Shown: one piece after another, positions 52,602 through 61,207 of the stretch
Numbering within the stretch: the first letter of the stretch is position 1
Layout: every line of letters begins with the position of its first letter
NCBI GenBank assembly: GCA_027318915.1
Contig: DAHVOH010000006.1
Span: 1-64,000 of the forward strand
DNA from: Clostridiales bacterium
Lineage (GTDB): Bacteria > Bacillota_E > Sulfobacillia > Sulfobacillales > JAIMBI01
Direction: 5' to 3'
DNA: 64,000 bases
Program-made: the position numbers and the translations under genes
The notes under the pieces: generated by a model
What the model was told of the DNA's origin: nothing
What the model saw: only the letters and a program-made list of their open reading frames with translations
The model's database searches: none

Positions 52602-53099
52602 ATGGTGAATGCGATGGAAGAGCTAGGGGTGGACGAGGCGGTCGCCCGTCTGCTGGGGATGACGGATCTGTTTCGCGTCACCCTGGAGCGGCGACAGGAT
52701 CGGGCGCCCGGTGGACCGACGCGCCTGCAGACGTATCTGCTGACGACCATCATGCGGCGGAGATCGGTGCCGCTGGGTGACTTGGTGGCGCTGCTGGAGG
52801 TGAGCCCCACCACGGTGAGCCAGATGGTGGGGGCGTTGGAGGACCGGGGCTGGGTACGTCGTGCCTTTGACCCGGCGGACCGCCGCCGCCACTCGGTCGA
52901 ACTCACGGCGGCGGGAGAGGAGGCGGTGGAAGCGGCGCATCGGCAGCGCCGACGCCGCCTGCGCACGGTACTGGAGCGGTTGACGGGCGCGGAGCGCGCG
53001 GACTTGGTGCGCATCGCGTCGCGACTGGCGACGGTGTTGGTGGCGGAAGTGTCCCATCCGGACGACGAGCCGGGAATCGAGGAAGGTGAGCACGCATGA
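52602..53099 (+). CDS. MarR-family transcriptional regulator
   Basis: A 165-residue winged-helix regulator. The DNA-binding helix region is VPLGDLVALLEVSPTTVSQMVGALEDRGWV, followed by the wing RRAFDPADRRRHSVELTAAGEEA, then a helical dimerisation tail. ATG 52602 gives a nearly leaderless mRNA if the -10 at 52588 is used; ATG 52614 is the other option. It overlaps the ABC ATPase gene by four bases and is likely to repress the operon until a substrate of the transporter is bound. Confidence 0.85.
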   Translation: MVNAMEELGVDEAVARLLGMTDLFRVTLERRQDRAPGGPTRLQTYLLTTIMRRRSVPLGDLVALLEVSPTTVSQMVGALEDRGWVRRAFDPADRRRHSVELTAAGEEAVEAAHRQRRRRLRTVLERLTGAERADLVRIASRLATVLVAEVSHPDDEPGIEEGEHA

Positions 53100-53878
53100 C
53101 CGAATCGCAAGACGCGCGAGACAATGCCCCGGCGGCGACGGAGGCGTCCCCGCTGCTCATTGTCGCCAGGGGAATCACGAGACGCTACGGAGAGGGCGAT
53201 GCGGCCGTGGACGCGCTGGGGGGCATTGACCTCGATGTGCGCCGCGGGGAGATGGTGGCCCTGATGGGGCCGTCCGGCAGTGGGAAGTCCACGCTGATGC
53301 AGATTTTGGGACTCTTGGACCGGCCGACGGCCGGAACCTATCGGTTTGACGGGCGGGACCTCACCCGCATCCCGTCGCGCGCCGCGGCGGACCTCAGGGG
53401 ACGGCGCATCGCCTTTGTGTTTCAGGGCATCAACCTTCTGCCCCGCCTCTCGGCGCTCCGCAATGTGGAACTGCCCATGGTGTACGCGCGAATGCCGGCG
53501 CGGGAGCGGCGCCGCCGCGCGTTGGAGAGCCTGGAACGGGTCGGCTTGGCGCATCTCGCGGGTCGCATGCCCAATCAACTCTCCGGCGGTCAGGCTCAGC
53601 GCGTCGCGATTGCGCGCGCCGTGGCCCCGGGACCGGATCTGCTGCTGGCCGATGAACCCACCGGCGCCCTGGACCGCGCCTCGGGCCGGGAGGTGCTGGG
53701 GTTGTTTCAAGCGCTCAACCGCGACTTGGGTCTGACGGTGGTGGTGGTGACCCACGATCCGCTGGTGGGTCGGCACGCGGAGCGGCTGATCGAAATGGAA
53801 GACGGCCACTTTGTCCATGACGAGCGCGTGTCCGACCGGCTGCTGGAAGCCGCCTCGTCCGCGGGGGTGACGGCATGA
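53096..53878 (+). CDS. MacB/LolD-type ABC transporter ATP-binding subunit
   Basis: A 260-residue ATPase with Walker A GPSGSGKST, signature [14 protein letters not shown], Walker [13 protein letters not shown] and switch histidine in VVVVTHDPL. ATG 53096 overlaps the marR stop (ATGA) and its own stop overlaps the permease ATG (ATGA), so regulator, ATPase and permease are translated as a coupled unit. Unlike the set at 19.2-22.5 kb there is no adaptor gene. Confidence 0.88.
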   Translation: MTESQDARDNAPAATEASPLLIVARGITRRYGEGDAAVDALGGIDLDVRRGEMVALMGPSGSGKSTLMQILGLLDRPTAGTYRFDGRDLTRIPSRAAADLRGRRIAFVFQGINLLPRLSALRNVELPMVYARMPARERRRRALESLERVGLAHLAGRMPNQLSGGQAQRVAIARAVAPGPDLLLADEPTGALDRASGREVLGLFQALNRDLGLTVVVVTHDPLVGRHAERLIEMEDGHFVHDERVSDRLLEAASSAGVTA

Positions 53879-55080
53879 ACGCATTGGCCATCGCGTTGGA
53901 TTCCATCTGGCGGCATCGCCTGCGCAGCGCGCTCACGGCGCTGGGCGTGGTGATCGGCGTGTTTGCCGTCGTCACCCTGGTGTCTTTGGGCGCCAGCGTC
54001 AACGCCTTCGTCAGCGGCCAGTTCTCCAGCATTGGCGCCACCGTGATCACGGTCACGCCGGCCAATCCGAGCGCCGGCGGCCGCCAGCATCAGCATCTGT
54101 TCGGGCGTGGCGGGGGAGCTGCCTTCGGCGAGGCGCCAAGCACGCTCACCGTGGCGGACGTCGATGCCATCCTCGCGCGGCATTCGGGCGCCATCCTGCG
54201 GGCAGCGCCCGTGGCCGACTTGCCGGTGCCGGTGTCAGCCGGCTCCTCGGGTCCCACCGGCAATCCGGTCGACGGCGTGACGGCACCGTACTTCGCCATC
54301 GAACAGCTAGGATTCGCCCACGGCTCGTTCAGCGGACGCGGCGTGGTTCTGGGCAGCCAAGCCGCCCAGGACCTGTTCCCGCACGTGACGAATCCGGTCG
54401 GCCGAACCGTTCGGCTGGGCTCGGCGTCGTTTCCGGTCACGGGCGTTTTGAAAGCCGCCAGCGGGTTGACGGCCCGGGTCGCCAATCCCACCGTCTTCGC
54501 GCCGGTTGAGCCCGGGCTCAAGGCGGCCGGTCTGACGACCGTGTCGGAGATTGTGATCCAGGCCGACAGCAACAATGCCGTGAATCGGGCCGCCGACGTG
54601 GTGACGCGCGTATTGGACAGCCGGCATCCCATTCGAAACTTCGCGGTCACCAAAGACAGCGTGCTGCTGTCGACCATTCAGAAGACCCTCTCCACCATCA
54701 CCACCTTCCTGGCCGGACTGGCGGCGATTTCCTTGTTGGTCGGGGGCGTCGGCATCATGAACATCATGCTGGTGACCGTGACCGAACGCTTTCGCGAGAT
54801 CGGCATCCGAAAGGCCATGGGCGCGCGGGACAGCGACGTCCTGCTGCAGTTTCTGGCCGAGTCGATCCTGCTGGCGGTCTTAGGCGGTGCCGTGGGGCTC
54901 ATCCTGTCCGCCGTGGCCAGCGGCATCGTCGGCCGACTGGCCGGATTTGCGAGCGGACTGACGGTGGGGGCGGTGGTGTTGGCTCTGGTCTTTTCCATGG
55001 CGGTGGGGACGGTCTTCGGCGTTCTGCCCGCGCTGCGAGCGGCCCGGCTGATGCCGGTGGAGGCGCTTCGGACGGAATAG
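53875..55080 (+). CDS. MacB/FtsX-type ABC transporter permease
   Basis: A 401-residue permease with RLRSALTALGVVIGVFAVVTLVSLGASV at the N-terminus, a ~200-residue extracellular MacB core, and three C-terminal helices including [33 protein letters not shown]. An unusual Gly/His-rich patch (GGRQHQHLFGRGGGAAFG) lies at about residues 67-84 in the core. The final motif AARLMPVEALRTE is typical. It probably exports the compound sensed by the MarR protein. Confidence 0.87.
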   Translation: MNALAIALDSIWRHRLRSALTALGVVIGVFAVVTLVSLGASVNAFVSGQFSSIGATVITVTPANPSAGGRQHQHLFGRGGGAAFGEAPSTLTVADVDAILARHSGAILRAAPVADLPVPVSAGSSGPTGNPVDGVTAPYFAIEQLGFAHGSFSGRGVVLGSQAAQDLFPHVTNPVGRTVRLGSASFPVTGVLKAASGLTARVANPTVFAPVEPGLKAAGLTTVSEIVIQADSNNAVNRAADVVTRVLDSRHPIRNFAVTKDSVLLSTIQKTLSTITTFLAGLAAISLLVGGVGIMNIMLVTVTERFREIGIRKAMGARDSDVLLQFLAESILLAVLGGAVGLILSAVASGIVGRLAGFASGLTVGAVVLALVFSMAVGTVFGVLPALRAARLMPVEALRTE

Positions 55081-55398
55081 TCCTCGGGGACTCCCCACAC
55101 GGCGGCGGATGGCTGCATCGTGGTCCGCCGGAGAGCGCGGGACCGCACTCCCGGTCCCGCGGCGGGGATCGGGTACGCGCCGCCCGAGTCGGTGGTCCGT
55201 CCGAGGGACCGACAGCGGGTCACGGGGGCGAACACTTATCCGGGGGCGGGACCAGCGGCGATCCCCGGGGCAACTCGGGGCCGGCGCGGGGAAGATGCGC
55301 CGGACGACGCCGCGGCCGCGGCCCCGGACGGCGCGGGAGGAACTTCCCGCCGCGCGGGGCAGACTGATGTACAGTGAGGAGACGGAGAGGAGCACGCA
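55081..55398. other. Intergenic, nothing recognised
   Basis: About 320 bases between the permease and the DsrE-like gene. The small frames present are Arg/Gly-rich and overlapping. GAGAGGAG at the right edge is the next ribosome site. Confidence 0.5.
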
Positions 55399-55755
55399 GT
55401 GAGCGGAGTGGAACGGGGCCGCGGTGTGGTGGTCCATCTCGATGAGGCCGGCGAGGTAAAGCAAAAGGCCGTGCTGGTGAATGTGAGCAACCTTCTCGAG
55501 GATTTGCCCGACGGGTCGGACGTAGAAATCGTGGCTCACGGACCCGGCATTGACATCTGCCTGGGCGACAGCCCCACGGCCGATTTGGTGCAGGCGTTGC
55601 TGGCCCAGAGGGTCGTGGTGGCCGCGTGCGGGAACACGCTCGCGGGACGGGCCATCGATCGTGGGCGCGTCGCCCCCGGCGTGACCATCGTGCCTTCCGG
55701 CGTCGGCGAGCTCGTGCGCAAGCAGTGGGAGGGATGGGCCTATCTTCGACCCTAA
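55399..55755 (+). CDS. DsrE/DsrF-like family protein
   Basis: A 118-residue DsrE-fold protein. It has the pattern VVHLDEAGEVKQKAVLVNVSNLLED, VEIVAHGPGIDICLG, a helix ending VVVAACGNTL, and a GVTIVPSGVGELVRKQWEGWAYLRP tail. The cysteine in AACGNTL corresponds to the conserved cysteine of the DsrE/TusD group, which binds persulfide sulfur. GTG 55399 follows GAGAGGAG by 7 nt. Whether it carries sulfur here is unknown; the downstream gene encodes a binding-protein domain. Confidence 0.72.
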   Translation: MSGVERGRGVVVHLDEAGEVKQKAVLVNVSNLLEDLPDGSDVEIVAHGPGIDICLGDSPTADLVQALLAQRVVVAACGNTLAGRAIDRGRVAPGVTIVPSGVGELVRKQWEGWAYLRP

Positions 55756-55804
55756 ATCGAAAGCTCCCGACGGACCGGCGGCATTCTCCGCCGCCCCGTA
55801 CGAC

Positions 55805-56590
55805 ATGATGGAGGACGTGTGCGGCGACCCGGCCGCCGGACTTGCGGTCTTTTTGGCCGGCAATCAATTCATGGTGCTGCCCGCACTCGTCGCGGGCTTT
55901 CTGCAGACGCACCCCGAGGTGGGCTCGGTCTTCTACGAGACGCTTCCGCCCGGGGTGGTGCTTGACCAGTTTCGACGCGGCGGCCTTCGGGTGGGGACTC
56001 TGGAACTCCGGGTTCGCCCGGACGTGCTGGCGTTGAGTCCCGACCGCCTGACCGAGCTGCAGGCCGAGGGCCTCACGGATCCGGGCCATCCCTATGCGCG
56101 CAATGACTTGGCGATGCTGGTCGCGGCCGACAATCCCCTCGGCGTGACGGGTCTCGGCGATCTGGGGCGCGCGGACATTCGGGTGGCGCTGCCCGACCCA
56201 CGCACGGAGGGCATCGGGCGACTTGCGCTGGCCGCTCTCGAAACCGTCGGCGGCCTGTCGCTGCGGCGTGCGGTGGAGGTTGACAAACGCCGGGACGGGA
56301 CGGCGGTCTTCACCACCATTCATCATCGTCAAAGCCCGGATTGGTTGGAGGCGGGGGCGGTTGACGCGGCCGTCGTGTGGAGTACGGAGGCCCGCCATCA
56401 TCTGGCATGCGGTCGGCCGTTCGCCTTGGTGAACATCCCGCCCGAGCAGAACCGGATGGGTGACTATGCGGCTGCGGTCGTCCGCGGCGCGCCGCATCCG
56501 GCCGCGGCCGCCGCGTTCGTGGCGTACCTCTGCGGGCCGGCCGGCCAGGCCTGCTATCGCGAGCGGGGATTCGCGGCGCCTATCGCCTAA
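55805..56590 (+). CDS. Periplasmic-binding-protein-fold protein (ModA/PBP-like) without signal peptide
   Basis: A ~261-residue type-II solute-binding fold. Recognisable stretches are LAVFLAGNQFMVLPALVAGFLQTHPEV, VGTLELRVRPDVLAL, DIRVALPDPRTEGIGRLALAALE, TTIHHRQSPDWLEAGAVDAAVVWSTEARH and VVRGAPHPAAAAAFVAYLCGPAGQACYRERGF. It resembles molybdate/tungstate-type or AcfC-like binding proteins. No lipobox or signal sequence is seen at the N-terminus, so it may be cytoplasmic. ATG 55805 has no clear ribosome site, and an in-frame GTG 55817 is possible. It follows the DsrE-like gene by 49 bases. Confidence 0.65.
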   Translation: MMEDVCGDPAAGLAVFLAGNQFMVLPALVAGFLQTHPEVGSVFYETLPPGVVLDQFRRGGLRVGTLELRVRPDVLALSPDRLTELQAEGLTDPGHPYARNDLAMLVAADNPLGVTGLGDLGRADIRVALPDPRTEGIGRLALAALETVGGLSLRRAVEVDKRRDGTAVFTTIHHRQSPDWLEAGAVDAAVVWSTEARHHLACGRPFALVNIPPEQNRMGDYAAAVVRGAPHPAAAAAFVAYLCGPAGQACYRERGFAAPIA

Positions 56591-57119
56591 GAATCCTGTG
56601 CGTCCCCGGCGCAAGCAACCGGGTGACACCCGAAGCGCCCCCAAACGGCGGCTCCCCCGAGGCCGGCGATCGCCGATGCCCTGAGGTTCACCCCACACGC
56701 GGGCCGGGGACATCGCGGCGAGGATCGTGTCCCAGAGGGCATTGTCTCCGGGATTCGGGTCACGACGAGCTCGAGATTCTTCGGCCCGCGTGCAGCCCCC
56801 GCCCCGTCCATTCCCCCTGCGGTTGACGGCGGGCGCTCCGACCCAGGGGCCGCTGCCTGTCTGTCCGCGCAGCCGGTCAATGCCGACTATTCAGCGACCC
56901 TGCGCGTCGATGGGCGAGCAACGCCTCGATTTGCGCCGAGCGCCCTCGACGGCCACGTGGCCATGCCGTCAGACGAACAGGCGGCGGACCTCTCGACGAG
57001 GACCGCCGCCGAGGGTTGCCGGAACCCCGACGATTGGCGGCGACTATCGCCCAACGTCTCCACGAGGGCATCAACCCACGGGGAAGCGGGGCCGGGCCGC
57101 ACTAGCCCATAGAATCTAT
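56591..57119. other. Intergenic, nothing recognised
   Basis: About 530 bases upstream of the mercury module. No gene, repeat or structured RNA could be recognised. Confidence 0.5.
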
Positions 57120-57152
57120 ATATTGCAGTATCACAATGTAATATGGTATCTT
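57120..57152 (+). promoter_or_regulatory. Promoter/operator dyad of the mercury module
   Basis: A 25-base imperfect palindrome (57120-57144) reads ATATTGCAGTAT-C-ACAATGTAATAT, with 9 of 12 arm positions paired, embedded in GC-rich DNA. TTGCAG (57123-57128) and TATCTT (57147-57152), 18 bases apart, could be the promoter. The layout, dyad over the -35/-10 spacer, is that of MerR- or ArsR-controlled metal operons. No merR or arsR gene is present next to it. Confidence 0.55.
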
Positions 57153-57223
57153 GGGGGTGGTTGGCACCGCTCCCATGCGGGCAGCGGGGTGTGGGGACCG
57201 GATCGGGACAGGAGGAGCAGAGA

Positions 57224-57439
57224 ATGACCGAGACTCCGGTGAAGGTTCAGGGCATGCATTGTGTAGACTGCGCGCATAAAGTCGAAGACGCCATCCGGCA
57301 GGTGACGGGCGTGAAGGCGGTCCATGTGCACTATCTCAAGAAGCAGGCCAAGATCGAGAGCGATGGCGCACTGAACTGGGAGCGGATTCAAGAAGCCGTG
57401 CGCGCGGCTGGGTACGATGTGATTTTGCCGTCGGCTTGA
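57224..57439 (+). CDS. Heavy-metal-associated (HMA) domain protein, MerP/CopZ-like
   Basis: A 71-residue metallochaperone with the motif GMHCVDC (C13 and C16) in the loop after the first strand, an HMA fold continuing with HKVEDAIRQVTGVKAVHVHYLKKQAKIE and ending YDVILPSA. No signal peptide is present, so it is a cytosolic carrier. Placed 27 bases before merA, it probably passes Hg(II) (or Cu) to the reductase. Many MerA proteins carry this domain at their N-terminus; here it is a separate gene. AGGAGGAG precedes ATG 57224. Confidence 0.87.
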   Translation: MTETPVKVQGMHCVDCAHKVEDAIRQVTGVKAVHVHYLKKQAKIESDGALNWERIQEAVRAAGYDVILPSA

Positions 57440-57466
57440 AAGCCGCGAACGAAGGGAGTGCACCCG

Positions 57467-58876
57467 GTGACGCAGTGGGATCTCATTGTCTTGGGTGGAG
57501 GGTCGGCGGGGTTTGCGGCCGCCATACGGGCGGCTGAGGCGGGGAAGACGGTGGCCCTGGTGGAAGGGGAGACGATTGGCGGCACCTGCGTCAACGTGGG
57601 CTGTGTGCCGTCCAAGACGCTGATCGCCGCGGCGCTCACGCGGGCGCGAACGCTGCAGACACCGTTTGACGGTCTGGGTCTGACCGCCGGAGCTTTGGAC
57701 TTCGCCGCCGTGGTCAGACAAAAGCAGGCATTGGTGGAAGAGCTTCGGCAGGCGAAGTATGTCGACGTGCTGGCCGCTTACCCTCAAATCACCTGGATCG
57801 CGGGTCAAGGACGCTTGCGGGGCGTAGATCCCATCGAGCTGGAGGTGAACGGGCAGCGGCTCATGGCACCGCGTCTGATCGTGGCAACGGGCGCCGCGCC
57901 ATGGGTCCCTCCCATTCCCGGTCTGGCGGACACCCCCTTCTGGACCAGCACGGATGCGCTGGCGGCCAGCCAGCGACCCGCCCAGCTCATCGTCCTGGGA
58001 GCCAGTGCCGTGGGTTTGGAGCTCGGCCAGTTCTATGCGCGCATGGGTTCTCAGGTGACCGTTCTGGAAGCGTTGGATCGGATTGTGCCGCAAGAGGATC
58101 CCGATGTGAGCGCGGCGCTGCACGACATCCTCCAGGAGGAGGGCCTGACACTCTACGCCGGAGCGCTTGTGCAGCATGTGGCGCACAGCGAAGGACGGTT
58201 TACCGTCACGGCGAGTGTAGGCGGCCGGACGCTGGACGTGGCGGGTGACGCGTTGCTGGTGGCCACCGGCCGTCGCCCAAGGACCGCCGGATTGGGACTT
58301 GCTGAGCTGGGCGTCGTGTTGGACGCACGGGGTGCGGTGGTGACGGATCCGTATCTTCAATCCTCGGTGCCCACAATTTACGCGGCAGGGGATGTGACCG
58401 GCCAGGCCCTCTTCGTCTACGTGGCGGCGGCCCAAGGCACGACGGCGGCCAGCAACGCGCTGGGACTGGATGCCCGGATTAACGATCTGAGCGCTTTGCC
58501 CAAGGTGACCTTTACGGACCCGCCAGTGGCCAGTGTGGGTTTGACGGAAGGGGAGGCGGAGGCCCGCGGACTGGCCTGCGACTGCCGGGTGCTGCCACTG
58601 CGGTATGTGCCGCGGGCCCTGGCCAACCGGGACACGCGCGGACTGGTCAAATGGGTGGTGGAACAGGGCAGTGAACGCGTGCTGGGACTGCACATCGTCG
58701 CTCCGGAGGCGGGGGAGATGATTCAAGTGGGTGTCTTGGCGGTGAAGTACGACCTGTCGCTCTCGGACCTGACCGACCTCTACTTCCCTTATCTGACCAT
58801 GGTGGAGGGGTTGAAGCTGGCTGCCATCACGTTTCACAAGGACGTCGAAAAACTCTCCTGCTGTGCCGGCGCTTAG
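57467..58876 (+). CDS. merA: Mercuric reductase
   Basis: A 469-residue FAD-dependent disulfide oxidoreductase that reduces Hg(II) to volatile Hg(0) with NADPH. The redox pair is C41-VNVG-C46 (GGTCVNVGCVPSK). The C-terminal mercury-binding pair is C465-C466 in KDVEKLSCCAG, and DLTDLYFPYLTMVEGLKLAAITF contains the conserved Tyr of the product site. The FAD (GGGSAGFAAAIRAAEAG) and NADPH (VLGASAVGLELGQFYARMG) motifs are intact. It has no N-terminal HMA domain. GTG 57467 is about 8 nt after GAAGGGAG. No transporter gene merT is nearby. Confidence 0.94.
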   Translation: MTQWDLIVLGGGSAGFAAAIRAAEAGKTVALVEGETIGGTCVNVGCVPSKTLIAAALTRARTLQTPFDGLGLTAGALDFAAVVRQKQALVEELRQAKYVDVLAAYPQITWIAGQGRLRGVDPIELEVNGQRLMAPRLIVATGAAPWVPPIPGLADTPFWTSTDALAASQRPAQLIVLGASAVGLELGQFYARMGSQVTVLEALDRIVPQEDPDVSAALHDILQEEGLTLYAGALVQHVAHSEGRFTVTASVGGRTLDVAGDALLVATGRRPRTAGLGLAELGVVLDARGAVVTDPYLQSSVPTIYAAGDVTGQALFVYVAAAQGTTAASNALGLDARINDLSALPKVTFTDPPVASVGLTEGEAEARGLACDCRVLPLRYVPRALANRDTRGLVKWVVEQGSERVLGLHIVAPEAGEMIQVGVLAVKYDLSLSDLTDLYFPYLTMVEGLKLAAITFHKDVEKLSCCAGA

Positions 58877-58893
58877 CCGGGGCCGGCGGCAAG

Positions 58894-59130
58894 ATGGAGA
58901 TACGGCTGACAACGGCGGCGTCGGATCGGCAGGTCGGGCTCGATTTGCTGGACGAAGCGCTGGCGGAGGCCGGGCTGACCAAAGGCGTGCGGGTGGTCTG
59001 GAGCGAAGGGACGTGGTCGCTCAGCTGCGAGGACGGGCCGATCTGGGACGGGGTGGAACCGAACGTCCGCGCGTGGACGGAGGCTCTCCTGGAAGCGTGG
59101 TGGGGACCGGTTGCCGGCGGATGCTGTTAG
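58894..59130 (+). CDS. Small protein with C-terminal Cys-Cys, mercury-module partner
   Basis: A 78-residue protein starting at ATG 58894, 17 bases after merA. It reads MEIRLTTAASDRQVGLDLLDEAL, contains one internal cysteine (SLSCEDGP), and ends WWGPVAGGCC so that its last two residues are cysteines (C77, C78). MerA itself ends with a similar vicinal pair that hands over Hg(II). I recognise no family. The spacing indicates cotranscription. It could deliver or store mercury, or be a small regulator; no experimental basis is known to me. Confidence 0.6.
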   Translation: MEIRLTTAASDRQVGLDLLDEALAEAGLTKGVRVVWSEGTWSLSCEDGPIWDGVEPNVRAWTEALLEAWWGPVAGGCC

Positions 59131-60263
59131 GGTGAGGCCAACCCAACGTGTCTCGGCTGGTCGAGCGAGCGCTTGCGGGTGAGGCCATACGGATCGCACG
59201 AGCCCGGCGTCGCGTGGGTCAATGGGTGCCGTGCCCTCGTCGGGAGAAGGCGCCGGCCGTGGGCGGGGACCGTTGGTGGCGGGGCCGCGTGCTCGGCGAC
59301 CGTCTGGACACGAGTGGCCGACGGATCCGGAGGGCCATCATGGTCGGCGGAACCGATCCGGATGCCCTCGCGGCGTCGGCCGATGACCGCGGCGGCCGAC
59401 CGCCGGTCACCCCGACGGCGGTCCTGCAGGGTCTCCTCTGCGCCCAGCAGCAACGCCCGCCCCGCCTCCCCCGGGAGCGCATCGTGTTCCCCCATCGGCG
59501 AATCGAGGCGCTGAGCCAGGAAATGGCGGGCCGTGAGTCGGAAGAAGAGGATGCCCGCACCCGTTTGCAAGCCATTGGTGGCGGACGACCAGCGATTGCC
59601 TCTCGTCCGCCGCACCGCCGCCACCCTGATCACGAAAGTCGGGAGGGCGATCCAGCGGGATCCTTCGGCCGGGGATCTCGTCTCCTGGGCCGTCAACAGT
59701 CTGGCGACAATCCCGAGCGCGGAAGACGTCCCGGCGGCCCCCACCCGCCAAGGCAGCCAGGCACGCTGCACGGTCTTGCTGCCCGCGGGGCGAACTGCGG
59801 GGAAACACGCTGCTATCCCGGGGCGATGCACCACCGCCGGGCCGGACGGGCACGGGGCGCCACCTCCTGACGGTGGCGCATCCCATCCGAAAGACGTCGG
59901 ACGCCGCCCACCGAGACCTCAGCGCGAACGGCTTTGACGAACCTCCCCGGACCGCGTTGATTCACCGCCAAGCCCGCCGCTTGGCGGTATGGGGCTTTAA
60001 GGTCGGCTCGGCCCCGTCTCCGATCAGGCTTCGGGGTACCTATTGTCCGAGGAGAGGCTCTACCAATCACCGGCGGCACAGACGGTATGGCACGGTGCCG
60101 GGGAGTCGGCGGACCGTCGCCGGAGCTCGCGTCATTGATTATACTTCTCGGTATCAAGACCCAGGATGGCGCGTCTGCCGATCTTGTCGAGGCGCGGCGC
60201 GGATCCAGCATTCCGGCGAGCGTCTCGGTCTCGTCGCCGGGACATCCAGGACGGTGGAAGGGA
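59131..60263. other. Unassigned 1.1-kb region
   Basis: Several overlapping open frames up to ~240 codons exist on both strands, but none has a ribosome site and a recognisable motif together, and their compositions are those of shadows (Arg/Pro/Gly-rich). A TATACT at 60142-60147 might belong to the promoter of the next operon. A decayed gene cannot be excluded. Confidence 0.4.
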
Positions 60264-61175
60264 GTGTTTGCGCTGACATTGGACGGCCCACCGGAGTTCG
60301 CCCCGTCAGGAAATCCTCATCTTACCGCACCCATCATTGCCTTGCCGGAGGCGGGCCGCTATCCCGGCCTCGTGGGCGGGAAAGCTTTGGCTCTGGGCAT
60401 GCTGGCCTCGTCCTATCCTGTGCCGCCCGGCTTTGTGATCACCAGTCCGGCCATGGCTGTTCTGTTCTCGGAGGAGCGCCGTCTTGCGGACGAGGTCAGT
60501 GCATCGGTCCGCCATGCGTTTCAGCGGCTGCAGGACGAGCGGGCCGGTCCGGTCGCGGTACGGTCCTCCGGCACGGACGAGGACGGCGCCGCGCTTTCCT
60601 TTGCGGGACAGTACGAAACCATCCTGGGCGTCACCGACGAGGCCGGACTGTTTGTCGCCTTGAGGCGATGCTGGGCGTCTTTCTTCGGGGAACGGGCGCG
60701 GCTTTATGCCGCGCAGCACGGCAACAGGGTCCGCGGTGGCTTTGCCGTCCTGGTCCAATCGCTGGTGGCGGCCGAAGCGGCCGGCGTGGCCTTTAGTCTG
60801 GATCCCGTGACGGGCGCCGGCGACGAGGTCTTCATCACCGCCTCTTGGGGTCTTGGCCAAACGGTGGTGGACGGCCTGGTCATTCCCGACACGTTCCGGG
60901 TGCACAAGCGGAACGGCTGGATTCGCCGAGAGCTGGGCGACAAGGATATGGCCCTCGTCTGCCGGGACGGGGTCACCGAGGAGCGCCCTGTGGCCCCGGA
61001 AAATCGCCACCGGTATTGCCTGGACGATCCGCAAGTGCGTGCCGTGGCTGACCTCGTCTGCCGTTTGGAGGCCCATTTCGGGGGCGGCGTCGACGTGGAG
61101 TTTGCCGTGGCCGACGGCCGCCTTCATTTACTTCAGGTCCGCCCTATTACGGGCAGCGACGCGTCTCCTTCGTGA
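60264..61175 (+). CDS. ATP-grasp (PEP synthase/PPDK N-terminal) subunit of a split dikinase
   Basis: A 303-residue protein equal to the N-terminal ATP/pyruvate-binding domain of PEP synthases. It contains GRYPGLVGGKALALGML, PPGFVITSPA, VAVRSSGTDEDGAALSFAGQYETILGV, VLVQSLVAAEAAGVAFSLDPVTG and VDVEFAVADGRLHLLQVRPI. The catalytic His domain is absent and is encoded by the next gene. Total length of both (852) equals a rifampin phosphotransferase, and the split resembles the two subunits of phenylphosphate synthase. The start is approximate: GTG 60264 is close to GGAAGG. Confidence 0.82.
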   Translation: MFALTLDGPPEFAPSGNPHLTAPIIALPEAGRYPGLVGGKALALGMLASSYPVPPGFVITSPAMAVLFSEERRLADEVSASVRHAFQRLQDERAGPVAVRSSGTDEDGAALSFAGQYETILGVTDEAGLFVALRRCWASFFGERARLYAAQHGNRVRGGFAVLVQSLVAAEAAGVAFSLDPVTGAGDEVFITASWGLGQTVVDGLVIPDTFRVHKRNGWIRRELGDKDMALVCRDGVTEERPVAPENRHRYCLDDPQVRAVADLVCRLEAHFGGGVDVEFAVADGRLHLLQVRPITGSDASPS

Positions 61176-61207
61176 AAACCCGCCCGTTCTGAGAAAGGAG
61201 TTCCCGG

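Noticed and set aside
59127..59870. Overlapping 235- to 240-codon frames on both strands in the gap after the mercury module
   Set aside because: No ribosome site, no motif, and mutually antisense with Arg/Pro/Gly-rich composition; a decayed gene remains possible.
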